64,000 bases of DNA from Mus musculus (GCF_000001635.26 NC_000081.6:7549501-7613500); one strand, 5' to 3'. Shown: positions 44,996 to 57,284, counted from the stretch's first letter. Numbers and translations: made by a program. The notes: generated from the sequence alone by a model not told the origin.

Positions 44996-45284
44996 ATATG
45001 CACATAATCATATGCAAGATTTTGTTTTAAAGATGGAATTAATATTCTTCCTTAGCATGGACTTCAATGATATCAATTATAACAATGGAATCAGTGAGCT
45101 GGAAGAAAAAGCTACTTCATTTCAAAGCTAATGAATGACAACTTAAATATCCAATCAAATCTTAGTGTATGGCAGACAGGACAGGTAGTGTCCATATCAC
45201 ATTTAACACCATAGGCAGGTACTTCTGCAATGGTTCCCTCTAGCCTGGGTCCAAGAAGAGACAAGGCTAGTTGGAGAGAATATA

Positions 45285-45635
45285 TTCTTTTCTCTTGTGG
45301 TGAAATACATGAAAAGATGAAAACTACGGAAGGAGGGTTTATTTTGGCTCATGGTTTAAGGGCCTATAGTCCATCATGTTGGGAAGACATGATGGCAAGA
45401 GAGTGAGGCAGCTTGTCATGGTGGGCGCACAAGCAAGACGGAGAATGAGATGGATGCTAGTGTTCCACTTGCTCCCTCCTTCCTTTCCCTTTAGTATTTA
45501 GTTTCGGACCTGAGCACACAGGATGGAGCTGTCTTTCTTCAGAGTGGGTCTTCCCTTCTCCTCTGTGGAAAGATTACACACCCTGAAGTCTGTCACATAA
45601 GTGATTCCAAACCCAGTCAGGCTGACAGTGAAGAT
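45285..45635 (-). mobile_element. MaLR/ORR-type LTR, antisense (old)
   Basis: GGAAGGAGGGTTTATTTTGG, CTCATGGTTTAAGGGCCTAT, AGTCCATCATGTTGGGAAGA, GAGTGGGTCTTCCCTTCTCC and CATAAGTGATTCCAAACCCA follow an antisense rodent MaLR-type LTR. Confidence 0.65.
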
Positions 45636-46290
45636 CACCCAAGAGAAGGTAGAAGAGCTTTTTGATTAAAATTCTTCTACACCATAATTGGGAATAGCAA
45701 GGAAATTTGAAACTAAGAAGATCAAAGAAGGGAGAGCATGGGGATCTAAGATAGGTCCTTCTGCTTGGGGTGTTACTCACCTAGTCGCACAATAGATATA
45801 ATCTTTTTAAACTAGATACAAGTGCAATGGTAACTATACAAGTGTGAATGGTGTAATGCACCAATCACAGGGCATGGTCGGCGCTTGGATGATCGTGTTA
45901 TAATATAATTATTGTAATTTATATCAAATCCTGTCATTTTAAACAAAATACTAACATCTTAACTTAATATAGTAATAAACTCAAAAGATCAAGGTTCCAA
46001 TTCTACTGGTACCATTACTACTCAGGTGGCTATGGGGATCTATTTAACTACTGTCAGCCTCAGACATCTGTTGGTTGAAAATAAGAGTGATCCGTACATA
46101 TAAATTATTTACTCTGATGATTACTTTATAGAATTACATGATATGCTCTGGAGTAGAATTTTCTAGAAGAACAGATGCTAAACAGAAAGAGCAGGTAGGA
46201 GCATTATCTGTGAAGACATTCTTATAGGACACACAGAAGAGTTCCTAGAAGTGATGACCACAGTGTCTCCCCCATTCTTCTCTGTTTCTC
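45636..46290. other. AT-rich single-copy-looking sequence
   Basis: I see nothing recognisable. A 60-base AT-rich block lies at about 45895-45955. Confidence 0.5.
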
Positions 46291-46316
46291 ATTCATTCAT
46301 TCATTCATTCATTCAT
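46291..46316. repeat. (ATTC)n microsatellite
   Basis: Six ATTC units occur next to the B4 element. Confidence 0.93.
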
Positions 46317-46318
46317 GA

Positions 46319-46498
46319 CAGGGTCTTTCATTGAATTACCTTTCATAAGCTTGTCTAGACTGCTGGCGAGCAAGCCCCAGGGGCTTCATCTCTGCCTACC
46401 GAACACTGGACTTCAAGCTGTGATCAGCAGCCTTTATATGGGTACTGAGATCTGAACTCAGGTTCTCAAGCTTGTGGGGCAGACATTTTCCCCAGCCC
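46319..46498 (-). mobile_element. B4/RSINE1-type SINE, antisense
   Basis: CAGGGTCTTTCATTGAATTA, TAGACTGCTGGCGAGCAAGC, CCCAGGGGCTTCATCTCTGC, TGAGATCTGAACTCAGGTTC and TTTTCCCCAGCCC give the antisense B4 order. Confidence 0.8.
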
Positions 46499-47692
46499 AA
46501 ATATTATAAAGTCAGTTTAAAAAAATTTACATTCTCATATTTCTCTTCTTAATATTAACTGGGTTGTATAATTCACCTTGGTCTGAAAACCCTTAAAATT
46601 TCCCTCTGTTGACCATAAAGAGGCAATGCCACCAGACCGGAAGGCTTTCCTGATCCCACATGTTATTAGATTAACTAGGAATGTCTTTTCCTTGCAAAAG
46701 CTGTGTGTGTGGCTGTGTTAAAGCAAGGCTGCTAATGACCTTCTTGGACAACTGACTCATTCTATCCTGTGAAACTGCAAACATTAAAGTCTCATTTGTA
46801 AATTCCAATTTTAATGGTTCTTCAATTTTCAGAAACTGGTTCCTGACACAAAGTGGGCCCTTCTTCATCTGAGCTTCGGATAGTCACATGTGGACCCTTT
46901 GTTAAAGCTCTGCTGGTTGTGGTATTTGATGACCTGGGACAAACTTCACACATGCCAATTGAGGCACGTGCACAGCAATGGGCTCAGTTCCAAAAGATTC
47001 AGAATTTCCATTTGTATATGAAAAGAGGCGACTTGAAGTGTCCGGATACTTGACCCCACTGGGCACTTGGTATGACACCAACTGATAAGAAAAGTGCTTT
47101 CCAAACTCAAAATAGTCCCCATTTCTGTAAAAACATAAAAGCCCCCCATGTTTTGGTGCTGAACAAATAACTGGAATAGAGTTCTTTGGCATCCCAGGAA
47201 AGATCACTAAATTCAAAGCAGGATGGATTACCCGAAAAGTTGAAGCAGGAGAAACAAGGGGAATGAGAAAGGAAGAGAAAGAATTCAGATTTCACCAGAT
47301 ATTCTGTACCTTATCTGCTCCCCCCAACACCACCCATTAAAGGACAGAAAGATCACACTAGGACAGCCCCTTTTGACTGACAGGTCAGGAAGCAGCACTC
47401 AGGTCCTTTTGCAAAGGCAAATGTTTCTACAAAACTGTTAGCCATTGAAAACCAGGTGTTTTGAAAAAACTGAAGTCTGCATGTTGTGGCCTCTCCCCTC
47501 AGGGAGATTAGAGTCTGACAGAAAGTTGTCATAAACTTCAGAGGGAAGAGTCATACTATGTAACACAACAAATTCCTAGCTGAGGAAACCACACTCAGCC
47601 CTGGCCATGCATTAAATCACTTTAGAACGTCACAAGAGTAACTACAATCTCAAGATTATTCCTGTTTGTGCAAAATAAGGTCTGGAAAATTA
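46499..47692. other. Long single-copy stretch
   Basis: No interspersed repeat is recognised over 1.2 kb. Overlapping minus-strand ORFs at 46902-47295 have no recognisable motif. Confidence 0.45.
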
Positions 47693-47876
47693 CTTCTCTC
47701 TCCCTCTCTCCCTCTCTCCCTCTCTCCCTCCCACCCTCCCTCCCTCCCTCTCTCCCTCTCTCCCTCTCTCCCTCTCTCCCTCCCTCCCTCCCTCCCTCCC
47801 TCCCTCTCTCCCTCTCTCCCTCTCTCCCCCTCCCCCTCCCCCTCCCTCTCCTTCTCCCTCTCCCTCTCCTTCTCCC
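47693..47876. repeat. 184-base polypyrimidine tract (TCCC/CTCT)
   Basis: All bases are C or T except a single A at 47733. CCCTCT and CCCT units alternate and a short (CA)n follows. Its length and mirror symmetry are compatible with triplex formation. Confidence 0.97.
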
Positions 47877-47884
47877 ACACACAC

Positions 47885-50344
47885 ACTAAAGTCTAGTTTA
47901 TGTCATGAACTACTGACCAAGTCATGAGCTATTTTCTCCAAGAAATCACCAGCGCCTGGGTCCATGCTGAGGAGGCATGCTGTGTAGTGGTGGAGATGGT
48001 GCGTGCCTTTCCTATGCCTCATGCTTCCTGTATCCCAGTGAAGTGTTCAGAATGGCCACTTGGCCCTTCCAGCTGCCTAAAGGGGAGCTTTTTCCCGGAA
48101 CCCACTTCACTTCTGTTCTGACGTCAGTCCCCTACTCATTTCCTGGCCAATATGCTTTGTAGCCTGTGTCCTAAGTGTACAGCCCAGGTAACCCTTAAAG
48201 GCAGACCAGCAACTAAAGTCACCTCACTTACCCTTACAGTCTTCTCAGAATAACCTTGCTACCTGGGTCATAAAGCCCTTAACCCAGATGCATCCCTTAT
48301 TGGTAGAACATTTCCCACTGTAGAACTCACTAATGAAAAGCCCATTCAATCTTCTCACTTCCCATGGAGAGATAAATAAAGTAGACTCTGAGTGTTTTCA
48401 GGATTGTCATTATATTTATCATCCTGGTTAGAGAGGGGTCAGAAGGCCATGACCACATCTTCCCCTGCCCAGCTATTACTATTACTCAAACACAGCAACA
48501 GATATTCAAAAGGATTTCTCAATACCATCCAAAGAGCCAAGATAAAAAGGACTGTGGCCCTTGGCTTCTTGTTCCCAGCATTATTTCTTAAGAAGTCAGG
48601 TTTTCTGGCTTCCTCCATGTGTCTCTTCTGAAGGTCTACCATCCTCCAACACAGAGAGAATGGAACATTTTAAGTCATTCCAACCATGTCTTGCCATTCA
48701 ATGTCTAAAATAAATGGCCCCTGATTTCCAACTCTGAGGACATGTGGCTATGGGTCAAGCTGCCCTGCAGAATGTCACTGCTGTGTAATGCATATTTGGG
48801 TCATTTTATGTAACTACTCAGCCCCCTATTCCAGACTCATCTGGGGTCAATTCAGCCCATGATGGTGACTTCTTTGGGACTCTTGTCCAGGGCTACTAAC
48901 TAGTCTCAGTTCAGCACTTAGAAGAACCCAACTCTCCAGAGTGCTAAGGTGAAAGATCTGGTACAAAATCAAGAACAAGATAGAGCCTAACTGAGCCAAT
49001 TGGATCTACCCAGAAATGATGACAAGGCACTTTTGTTTTTTGCTGTTCCATAAGAGAACTGAAGTTGTGATTTGTCATGTAATCACTTGGACCTGAATTC
49101 AAGACAAGTCACTGTTTGCCAGTGGAATCTGAGTCACAGTAAATATTTCCTGTCTCAGTGACCAGCGGGCCATGTTAAAACTAGCCCTGACTTTCTCAAG
49201 AAGCCTTGTTCCACTTCCCACACAAAGGATAATGCAGTCATTCTGACCAATGATGTAAAGCCATTTTCCCCATTAGTCAGGAAATAGCCCTGCCAGCTGG
49301 GAGGCCTCACACATCTTCCAACAGGTTGTCATTGGAAGGGAGATGTCAAACTCCAGGGCAAATGGAAATGTATTCTGCAGGCCAAATTGTGCCCATCCCT
49401 TGCATGGAGACAATACCCCAAAAGACCTAGCAGCCTTAAATTGCATCAGAAAGAAGTATATTTCAGCTGTTACCTGTGGCCCTGCTTGGAAGAATACTCA
49501 TAGTGAACAAGCTCTCCCCACCATGAACCTGATTCTGTCTGCCTTTACTTCCTGAGATATAGCTGACTTCCTCTTCATTGCCAGTGGGGCTGTGGACTGC
49601 TGGATACCAACACTCAAATGAATTGATAGAAATTCATGCCTATTTCCTTATTACCATTCTCAAGAAGGCAGAGATTAACATGTGGATTTTTTCCCTCTCA
49701 AAAGCAGAATGGGGCCACGGGGCTGGAGACGATGCCCCTTCCTCCCAAAATTCAGAGTGACTACTTTGGGTGCTAAACAGGGACACTAGAAATTAGGTGC
49801 AGCCCTGAGAGTTTCTGAACTGGTCTTGTGCAGCTAGCTTCTCTTCCTCTCTGCTGTCTCCCAGGTTACACGTTCTGTTTATTGTCCTAAAATATCCCTT
49901 TTGCTTTTACTTTTCTCCCTTAAAGCTGATCTCTTTTTCAAATACTTCAGCGACTTTCTATTATCTGCTGCCTGATAAAATATCTTTCACCCCCTACTCC
50001 TAGTTCTGAGCCATAACCCTCTAAGCTGTATTCTTTAATTTTATTATCTTCAGAGACTGATTCATCCTTCATTTGATTACAATGGCATTGTCCTCTCCCA
50101 CTCCTACTTCCTAAGTGCGATGGTCTAGATGAAAGGGAGTCGTGTGCTGTCCAGCTCATCTCATCCAACTGCATCCTATCAACTGAGGGAGTCCTTTTTC
50201 CCCTCTAAGTTCCTATCTCAGGTTAAGGGTCTTGGGCTGCAGTAAGAATTGGGGGAGTCAGGTGTCTTTAAACAGAAGTTTTATCTCAGAGTAAACATCA
50301 TGGACCCCCCAGGGTTCCAGTAAGACCCCAGGCAGCTGCTCCTG
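47885..50344. other. Longest repeat-poor stretch, candidate regulatory DNA
   Basis: About 2.4 kb contains no repeat I recognise. A perfect CRE palindrome lies at 48119-48126. The segment 49120-49420 contains AAATATTTCC, TGACCAATGATG and similar words typical of single-copy regulatory DNA. No ORF looks like a real protein. Confidence 0.4.
48119..48126. promoter_or_regulatory. Perfect cAMP-response element palindrome
   Basis: TGACGTCA is the full CREB/ATF site and includes a CpG that usually decays in methylated DNA. Nothing else nearby marks a promoter, so function is uncertain. Confidence 0.3.
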
Positions 50345-50433
50345 TCACCTCCATCAGTAGCATAGAAACAGGATCTAAAACTCTGAATTTCTAGCAAGCA
50401 CTGTTGGTAGCTAACAACTCTTTGAGAATCGCT
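50345..50433 (+). mobile_element. MER5A-like hAT fragment
   Basis: TCTGAATTTCTAGCAAGCAC and the terminal TCTTTGAGAATCGCTG match the 3' half of MER5A (GAATTTGCATTTCTAACAAG..., ...CTTTGAGAACCACTG). Confidence 0.5.
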
Positions 50434-51249
50434 GGCTTATGCCAGTGGAAATGTATTGCCTCACTCAAGAAATTGATCATGATGATTCTCAAACTTGTAA
50501 CAGAGAGAACTGGGAAAATATGTTTTAATCCGTAATGGTCACACTTTCCCACTTGCCACTTAAGCTAAATTCTCGGATGTAATCAAGGCAAAGAGACTTC
50601 AGACATTTAGAAACATGTCCTAAGTCTATTGGTCCATCGGTAGGGAGATTGCATTTTCTTGGTTACACAATCACTTAAACTTCGTGGTGGTCCATACTTC
50701 TGCGTTCCTCTGGTGTCTGCCCTTGATAATTTTCCCCGCTTTCATCATCACACATTGCTTACACCTGTTCCGACTTCACCTTTCCAAACATGGTTCAAAG
50801 CTCGGGGTAAAAAAGCGGGGACCACACCCTTCTTTTGTCTTGACCTGACATGAGCCAGATGATTAGCCCTAATTCAGTCACTCAGAAGAGAAAGAAGTAC
50901 TTTTATTGGGCTACTGATTCTTAGCGCTGGGGAACCCTGAAAGCTGCCATACTCTGTGACACAAATTCAATCAATTTAGAGTGCACGGGGTTGAATCCAG
51001 ATGTGGAGATTTCAAAACTGTTTCTCGGGAGATTCTAAAGCCCAGGCTGTTTAGAGTCATTGGCTTTGACCAATCGCAATCCATTCATTATGTCTGTGAG
51101 ATGCCCACCCAGCCTTTGGGAAAATTCATTTGTCTCATACTTAAACAAATCAAAGTTCTCGTCAAAGGACAGAAGCATTAGTCCTGGACAGATAGCACAT
51201 GAGACATCCAGATGCTGATACGCTAAGTGCTTGGAGCTCACAACCCCAC
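50434..51249. other. Single-copy-looking sequence
   Basis: No gene or repeat is recognised. Several retained CpGs occur at 50680-50820 (GCTCGGGGTAAAAAAGCGGG). Confidence 0.45.
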
Positions 51250-51352
51250 CAAGAACAGCATTCTGCCCCACTTTGTTATATCCCTGGCAAGTATTTCCTT
51301 CTGTACCTTGCACAAAGTAGGTATTCAGTACGGGTTTACTTATTAATTGCTT
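51250..51352 (+). mobile_element. L2 LINE 3' end (tentative)
   Basis: TTATATCCCTGGCAAGTATT and TTGCACAAAGTAGGTATTCA, then TTACTTATTAATTGC, resemble the L2 end (TATCCCCAGCGCCTAG..., GGCACATAGTAGGTGCTCAATAAATATTTG). Confidence 0.5.
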
Positions 51353-53028
51353 TGCTGATCTGCTGGGAGATTCACTGGATGGATGAAGTTACTTTACCAG
51401 GACATAGATTCCACTGAGACCGGCCAGAGGTCAGCTTTGTCTGTCTTTGAGGTCGAGAAGACATTGGAAGGTCTCACTTTGCCCCTTGATTGGTGTATAT
51501 GCTTCTTGACCTTGCCATGGTTTTATGTAACAGAGAAATTCCACACTCCTGGCATGAACATACAGCCTGACCCAGACCATGCCAGAACAACAGATTATAT
51601 GTGACTGCTTTTGGTCTTAGTGCAGTAAAGGCCAAAGTGTGTCTCTCAAAGCGACACATGGAAAATCATTCTCACAGGGGGATCTCTTATGGGATCCTGG
51701 TTTGAGACATTTTGCTCCCCTCTGCAGTGAACTTGACATTTCTATATTGCTTTTACTGGTTAAGTAGTAGAATATTGACAGGCTGAAGCAACAAGCTACC
51801 ACCTTTAAGTTAAGAGTTCACAGGAAGAGCACAAGGAGCCTGGTTGTGACTTTAAAGGCATAGATTGTTTTATTCAGCAAAATCCTGTGCAGAGTTCAGC
51901 TTCTCATTCATAACTCCTATGGCAGGAAGTGCAGGGATGGTGTAAGAAGGACTGCCCCATGGTGGACCCATTGGTATGTTAACCTGTAGGCTGTTTCACA
52001 CTGCAGAACAAAGAAGAGGTTCTCCGAGCTAGGTGAGATAGTCATTTGGAACTTTTTACTTCAAGATGGGAGACATGGTGCTTGGGAATTAATCATCCCC
52101 TTCCCTGTAATAAAAAGTCTTTATATTCTGTCACACAATGCCTTCTTCTCAAGGAATGTTGCTGCTTCTCATTTCTTTCCTTTCCAGGCTCATAACCAGG
52201 CTGGCCACCCCCTATTAATTACCTGTTTTTTAGTAACCGGAGACACTTACTGGTGGAGGGCCTGTATACCTTTACGTGTAAGGCATTCTCAGTTCCAGCA
52301 AATGATGGTATCACATTCACTGATGTGACAGGCCCTGAAGGCCAAGGCTCTCCTGTCTTTTCCTCTCAGTAGAAAAATCCTTGCTTCATTACTGCCTTAG
52401 AGATGAGAGATTTTGCAAACCTGTAATTTGGGGGATAACTTTCGAAGGATTTGGGGAGAAAGTGTGAAAGAGTGTGGTCTGGCTGAAATCAACACATCGT
52501 AAAACTCTTCCAAAGAGGCAAGTAAACCTCAGTTGATAGACTTTGGGGGGCCCGGGCTGGCAGTCAACCGCATAGTGTTGATTTCGCCTGTGTGTTCAAC
52601 AACATTGTTTGAGATCTGTGCAAAGCCAACAGAGTAGCTTTATGAGGCCAAAGAAGGAGAGAGCATTTGCTCTGTCGATTGCTGGTTCCTATAAATCTTG
52701 CAAAGACCCTTGCCACACTGTTTATAGACAGATAGCATCCAACCACCAGGGTGAAGATCAGATTCCCTTTCCACAACTTCATTAAGTTATAGGAAAAGCT
52801 CAACTCCAACAGTTACTGTTTTCCCATGAAGATTCATTGTAAAACATGTAACATCACTGCAAAGGGTTGAAGATGGGAGCAGGGGGTGGGGGCCTATGTT
52901 CCAGAGCCCCAACCTCAGTGCTGCTCACTGAGTTGACAGTCATTGGTCCAGGATTCCAAAGCTACTATCATTTCTTCCCTAAGAATTCTGTCCAAATATA
53001 AAATGAAATAGAATTTACCTAAGACATT
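51353..53028. other. Long single-copy stretch
   Basis: I see nothing recognisable over 1.7 kb. The short ORFs lack motifs. Confidence 0.45.
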
Positions 53029-53073
53029 AAAAAAAAAAAAAAAAAGAACAACAACAACAACAAAAAAAAAAAC
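53029..53073. repeat. A-rich tract with (AAC)n
   Basis: A run of A residues, five AAC units and a second A run. Confidence 0.95.
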
Positions 53074-54109
53074 CATATCAAAACCTGCAACAAACTTCAC
53101 TTTCCCTTCCCCAGTAAATTCACTACTGCTCAGAGTTCAGGGAAGGGGCAGTCTCCATGGTTGAAGACTTTGCAGTCCATAGCCATATCTGCTTGGTGGA
53201 TAAATGGCCCAGAAGGAAAAGTGGGCCTATTAGTTACTCGATTCTTCAAAGGCAAGAAGGGAAAATAGCAAAGTTTCTCCTTTCTCTAGCCAAACAGCTA
53301 CCCTACCAGCCTGGCTGACTCATTCCTCAAATACTAAAGTAGCATCCAAAATAATGTCTGAAAGATTAAAGGAACTCAGAGATTTGCAAGGTTTTCTATA
53401 CTGGTCTTTTTCTAAGGATTTGGAGCAGAATAACACCCACCTCTGACTGCCGTCTTGGGTCTTTTCCCCTGATGGGGAGGTCTGGGAAAAGTGTTTGAAA
53501 GATGAATGTGCAGAGTGACACACCAGTAGCTTTCTGGGGTCCTGAGGGAGTGTCAAGGAGCCTAGGCAGGAGCAGGCTCGGAGGCCCTGAGAAACAAGGC
53601 AAAGGCTAAGGCCAGCTCTGCCACTCCCAAGTGTACAGGAGACACATAGATACTACTTGCTCAAGTTTTATTCTCATCTCTCAGTCTGGAAAATGGATGA
53701 CACCACAGATCCACTCAAGGGTCCCAGCACAGATGACTATTTGGAGATCGCTAATAGGAAATGTTGACAGCGAGCCTGGATCCTCAAACTGTGCTGGACT
53801 CACTCAAACCCCTCCATCTGCAAAGTGCTTTCCAGGTTTAACATCCTAAGCTCTGACATCCCAATGAGGAGTTGTTGTTGTTGTTGTTTTGTGTTGTTTG
53901 TTTGTTTTGTTTCCAAGGCTTTGTTAGGTTCCTCCTTCTGAATGGATTATGAATGTACCCAACTAGGGAACAACTGGAAGAAATGTTTTGCTTGTTAAAA
54001 ACTTAGCTTTCTCCCTACTTAGCTTTCTCCCTGGTTATATCTTCATTTTACATGTCTGTTGCCTTTTGACTTTGTTGGCCCAGATGAAGAGACTCAATGT
54101 GTTACTTTG
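53074..54109. other. Mostly single-copy sequence
   Basis: A weak MIR-like match may lie at 53655-53770 (CTCAGTCTGGAAAATGGATG). A (GTT)n/(GTTT)n array lies at 53871-53912. No gene is seen. Confidence 0.4.
53871..53912. repeat. (GTT)n/(GTTT)n array
   Basis: Six GTT units grade into TTTG words. Confidence 0.93.
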
Positions 54110-54835
54110 AAAAGTCTTTATTAAAATTATATAAGAGAGCTTTCATACAGTATTTTTTGTCTGTTGCTGTCGGCTTAGATTTTTCAAAATCTATTTTAAT
54201 AAAGGGTTCTTAAATATGTCACTCTCCCTTTTAGCCCATTGACCAAAGGTAGGGGAAAAAGATAGTTAATAGGACAAGGGGGTATGGACCTGTTTAGAAT
54301 TAGTTCTTTGGGGCAATTCCAATCATAGTTGTCAGGATATTGACAGTCCAGTCCCAAACACCAAACACGAATCAGCAGCAGCAGTCCAACCTAAGCAGCA
54401 AACACCAAACACAAATCAGTAGCCGCAGTCCAACTTAAACAGCAAACACCAAGCACGAAACAGTAGCAGCAGCTTGATCCAGAAGAAACCATGAGGCCCC
54501 AACAAACTGGGACAAATCTGCAGAAGTGACAAGAAGCAGACAGAATACCACGAGAAGTCCTTCGGCGTGTTTCTCTCTACAGAGTCATGACAAGCAAAGA
54601 TCAGTGAAGACCAGTAAAGTGTTGCAAGGCATCATCATTCACTGTCTGTCTGTTGGGTTCTACTTATACTCTTTCTAAACATCATAGGTCCACCCAAGTG
54701 TCTGCTTCAGCAAAATATCCTCACATATGACAGCTTTCAGAAAAACATCACATGACACAACTGAGTCTCCAAAGAAACCAGAAACTTCCACTTCATGTTA
54801 GTCAGATGTTCATTCAAAAATCTTGGTAGATCCAG
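54110..54835 (-). mobile_element. Rodent ERV-related repeat (tentative)
   Basis: CTTTATTAAAATTATATAAG (an antisense AATAAA-like signal), GGCAATTCCAATCATAGTTG, CTTCGGCGTGTTTCTCTCTA, GGTTCTACTTATACTC and GTCCACCCAAGTGTCTGCTT recur in mouse DNA in this order. I take it for part of an endogenous retroviral LTR or internal noncoding region. It carries a 44-bp tandem repeat (54355-54473). The family name and orientation are not certain. Confidence 0.45.
54355..54473. repeat. 44-bp tandem repeat, about 2.7 copies
   Basis: Units starting CAAACACCAAACACGAATCA begin at 54355, 54399 and 54443. They differ by a few substitutions. Confidence 0.95.
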
Positions 54836-54914
54836 GGTTGATTTATATGGTAGCAAGACATATCCCTCTGTGACTATCTACATGGCCATCTAATCCTCTG
54901 TATGTTCCATATAG

Positions 54915-55153
54915 GTCTAACCCAGTGGTTCTCAACCTTCCTAATCCTGTGACCCTTTAATACAGTTTCTCATGTTGTGGTGACCCCAACCACAAAATTA
55001 TTTTGTTGCTACTTCATAGCTGTACTTTTGCTACTATTATAAATAGTAGTGTAAATATCAGTGTTTTCTGGTGACCTTAGGCAATTCCCAAGAAGCGGTC
55101 ATTTGATCCCGAAAGGAGTTACAACCCACAGGTTGAGAACCACTGGTCTAACC
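54915..55153 (+). mobile_element. URR1 hAT-Charlie DNA transposon with perfect 8-bp target duplication
   Basis: The element (54923-55145, 223 bp) begins CAGTGGTTCTCAACC and ends GGTTGAGAACCACTG, perfect 15-bp terminal inverted repeats. GTCTAACC flanks it on both sides (54915-54922 and 55146-55153), the 8-bp duplication expected of hAT transposons. Internal words GTGACCCTTTAATACAG and ATGTTGTGGTGACCCCAACC fit URR1. It has no transposase gene and was mobilised by an autonomous relative. Confidence 0.97.
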
Positions 55154-55494
55154 CGAGTAAGTTCTTGTATAAGTCTCAACTCAGTCATCTTGCTCTTGAA
55201 GCAAAATCATTGAGCTTAGAAGCACAAGCCACAGACTATGAGAAAGTCAATGGCTCACACACTTCATAACTCTGTCTCTCCAAGCAGAAGGAAGAAAAGA
55301 TTCTCTAATAATCACATAGTGACTTTCCTTTTCTATGGTATCCCAAACACTGTGCTATTGGAGCATGGGATGTTACTGTTAAGGAAACACCAGAAGTGAG
55401 CCACCTACCAAGTTTGGATAGAAATTTTCAATATGAAAGGAACCCTGAGAAGTTGTCTAGTAAGTTGATCCGATGAGGAAATAGGTTTAGCAAA
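55154..55494. other. Single-copy-looking sequence
   Basis: I see nothing recognisable. Confidence 0.5.
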
Positions 55495-55862
55495 GATTGT
55501 TCTGATGGTTACGGTTAATCATTAACTGGACACACAGGAGGCAGGCCTCTGGACGCACATGTGAGGGAGTGTCTAACCTTGGAGAATGTCTGTAAAGAAT
55601 TGTTCTGAGTTCTCACTGATGTGAGATGAGCCATCTAACTATGTGCAGGATCTTTCCCTTAGCAGGAGGTTCAGAATGGTATGAGAGAAGACAACAGGCT
55701 GAGAACTAGCAAGAATCCATTAGTCTATTGCTCTCTGCTCTGGACTGTGGATGTAATGTGATCGGCTGCTTCAAATGCCCATCACCTTGAAGTCCTTGCA
55801 ATGATGAACTGTAACACAGAACTGTGCGGGGAACAAATCCTCCTTTTTCTCTTCAGTTGGGG
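55495..55862 (+). mobile_element. MaLR-type LTR (MTE-like)
   Basis: GTTACGGTTAATCATTAACT, CAGGAGGCAGGCCTCTGGAC, CTCTGCTCTGGACTGTGGAT, GTAATGTGATCGGCTGCTTC and GATGAACTGTAACACAGAAC follow an old MaLR LTR. The expected poly(A) end is overrun by the adjoining pyrimidine array. Confidence 0.6.
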
Positions 55863-55941
55863 TTCTCTCTTCTCTTCTCTTCTCTTCTCTTCTCTTCTCT
55901 TCTCTTCTCTTCTCTTCTCTTCTCTTCTCTTCTCTTCTCTT

Positions 55942-55992
<51 letters not shown>
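55863..55992. repeat. 130-base pure pyrimidine tract (TCTTC)n-(TC)n
   Basis: All bases are C or T. About seventeen TCTTC units (to 55950) are followed by about twenty TC units. Confidence 0.98.
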
Positions 55993-55995
<3 letters not shown>

Positions 55996-57284
55996 ATGAG
56001 AAATAAAATTGAGATAGGGTGCATATTAAATGAGGTCTCTAGCTCCTAAAGACATTCTTACAAAAAAGGCGTCTTCTTAGATGACAGGTAGCAGATGAGA
56101 TTTTTATCTACTTTATTACCACAATTGGAGGCTAGATCTGGGGTGCTCATGAATATAAAAGAGAACATCAGAATGTGGTAGCTTCCCAGGGTTCAAAACC
56201 ACCATAGACAACCATGAGTAACATCTTACACAACTTCTCTGAGTCCAAACATGATCTCAGAAAAGTGATACCAGTTGTCCCAGGTTGAAGCACAAAACTC
56301 CCTTCAGATTTCAACATAGAGTCCTCACTTCATGTTGATAAAAAAGGGAATTTATACTTAGTTAGAAGAGCATAGCAGTGCTTGTAACTAAGAAAGCAAA
56401 CACATTCCTAGAAATTAAAAGACATTAATTTTTCCCTTTAAAAAAATGAGGGAAGAGAGTTTAACCTCTTTTAGTGAGATTCATCATATAGAGGTTGGGT
56501 TAACTAATTTAAACCATATTTGATAATATTGAAAAAGCCAGTTCCAACCAGAATGACTGAAGGCCATGAGCCATGAAAGGACTTAAATCGTTTGGAGATA
56601 ACACCTTGTAGACTAGGGGTCTCCAGCTGCAAAGCTACACTGATGACCAAGGTAAAGACCATATGCCTGATAACATAAGCCTGACAACCTCAAAGCTCAC
56701 CTATAGTTTCTTTTCTTCTGGCTTTCCAAGATTTCTTCTTGGCTTTCTAGAACCCAAGATTAGTACTGCCTATCAGACTGCCTCAAAGTGGAAGCAAGGG
56801 TGTTTGCTTTGAGTTAACTGAGACATCTTCTGAGGCCAGTGAAGCGAAGCTTTTATTGAATTGTTTGAGGAATGGCTAGAACAAGCAACTTGCTTTCTTT
56901 TTTTCTATGCTTTGTTTTTCTGAAAGAGTCATCTGCACTGAGGTTTGAGCCTGCTGCTATCAGTAGAGAAGTGAATGCACATTCATAACACAAAGAGGAG
57001 ATGAGCCTGTGAGAATTAGTGCCTGCAAATTAGGGGATAGACCACTTGGCTGAATCAGAAGGGGGCCCTGGGGAAAATTTAGGGAATTAGTCAAAGTTAT
57101 AACTCAGGGTGTACCAACTGCATGTGAGGGCTTGCTGGGGAGGCTATGAAAGAATTACCAACCCCAGGAAGATGCTAAATAGAATAAAACAAATGGGGAA
57201 AAGTAAACAGCTTTATAGGGAATATGTATAACAGTACTATATCACATAGTCAGGTTATAATAGAGCTATAGATATGTGGGCTTC
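55993..57284. other. Unassigned sequence
   Basis: No gene or named repeat is recognised over 1.3 kb. Parts may be old ERV or LINE remnants. Confidence 0.4.
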
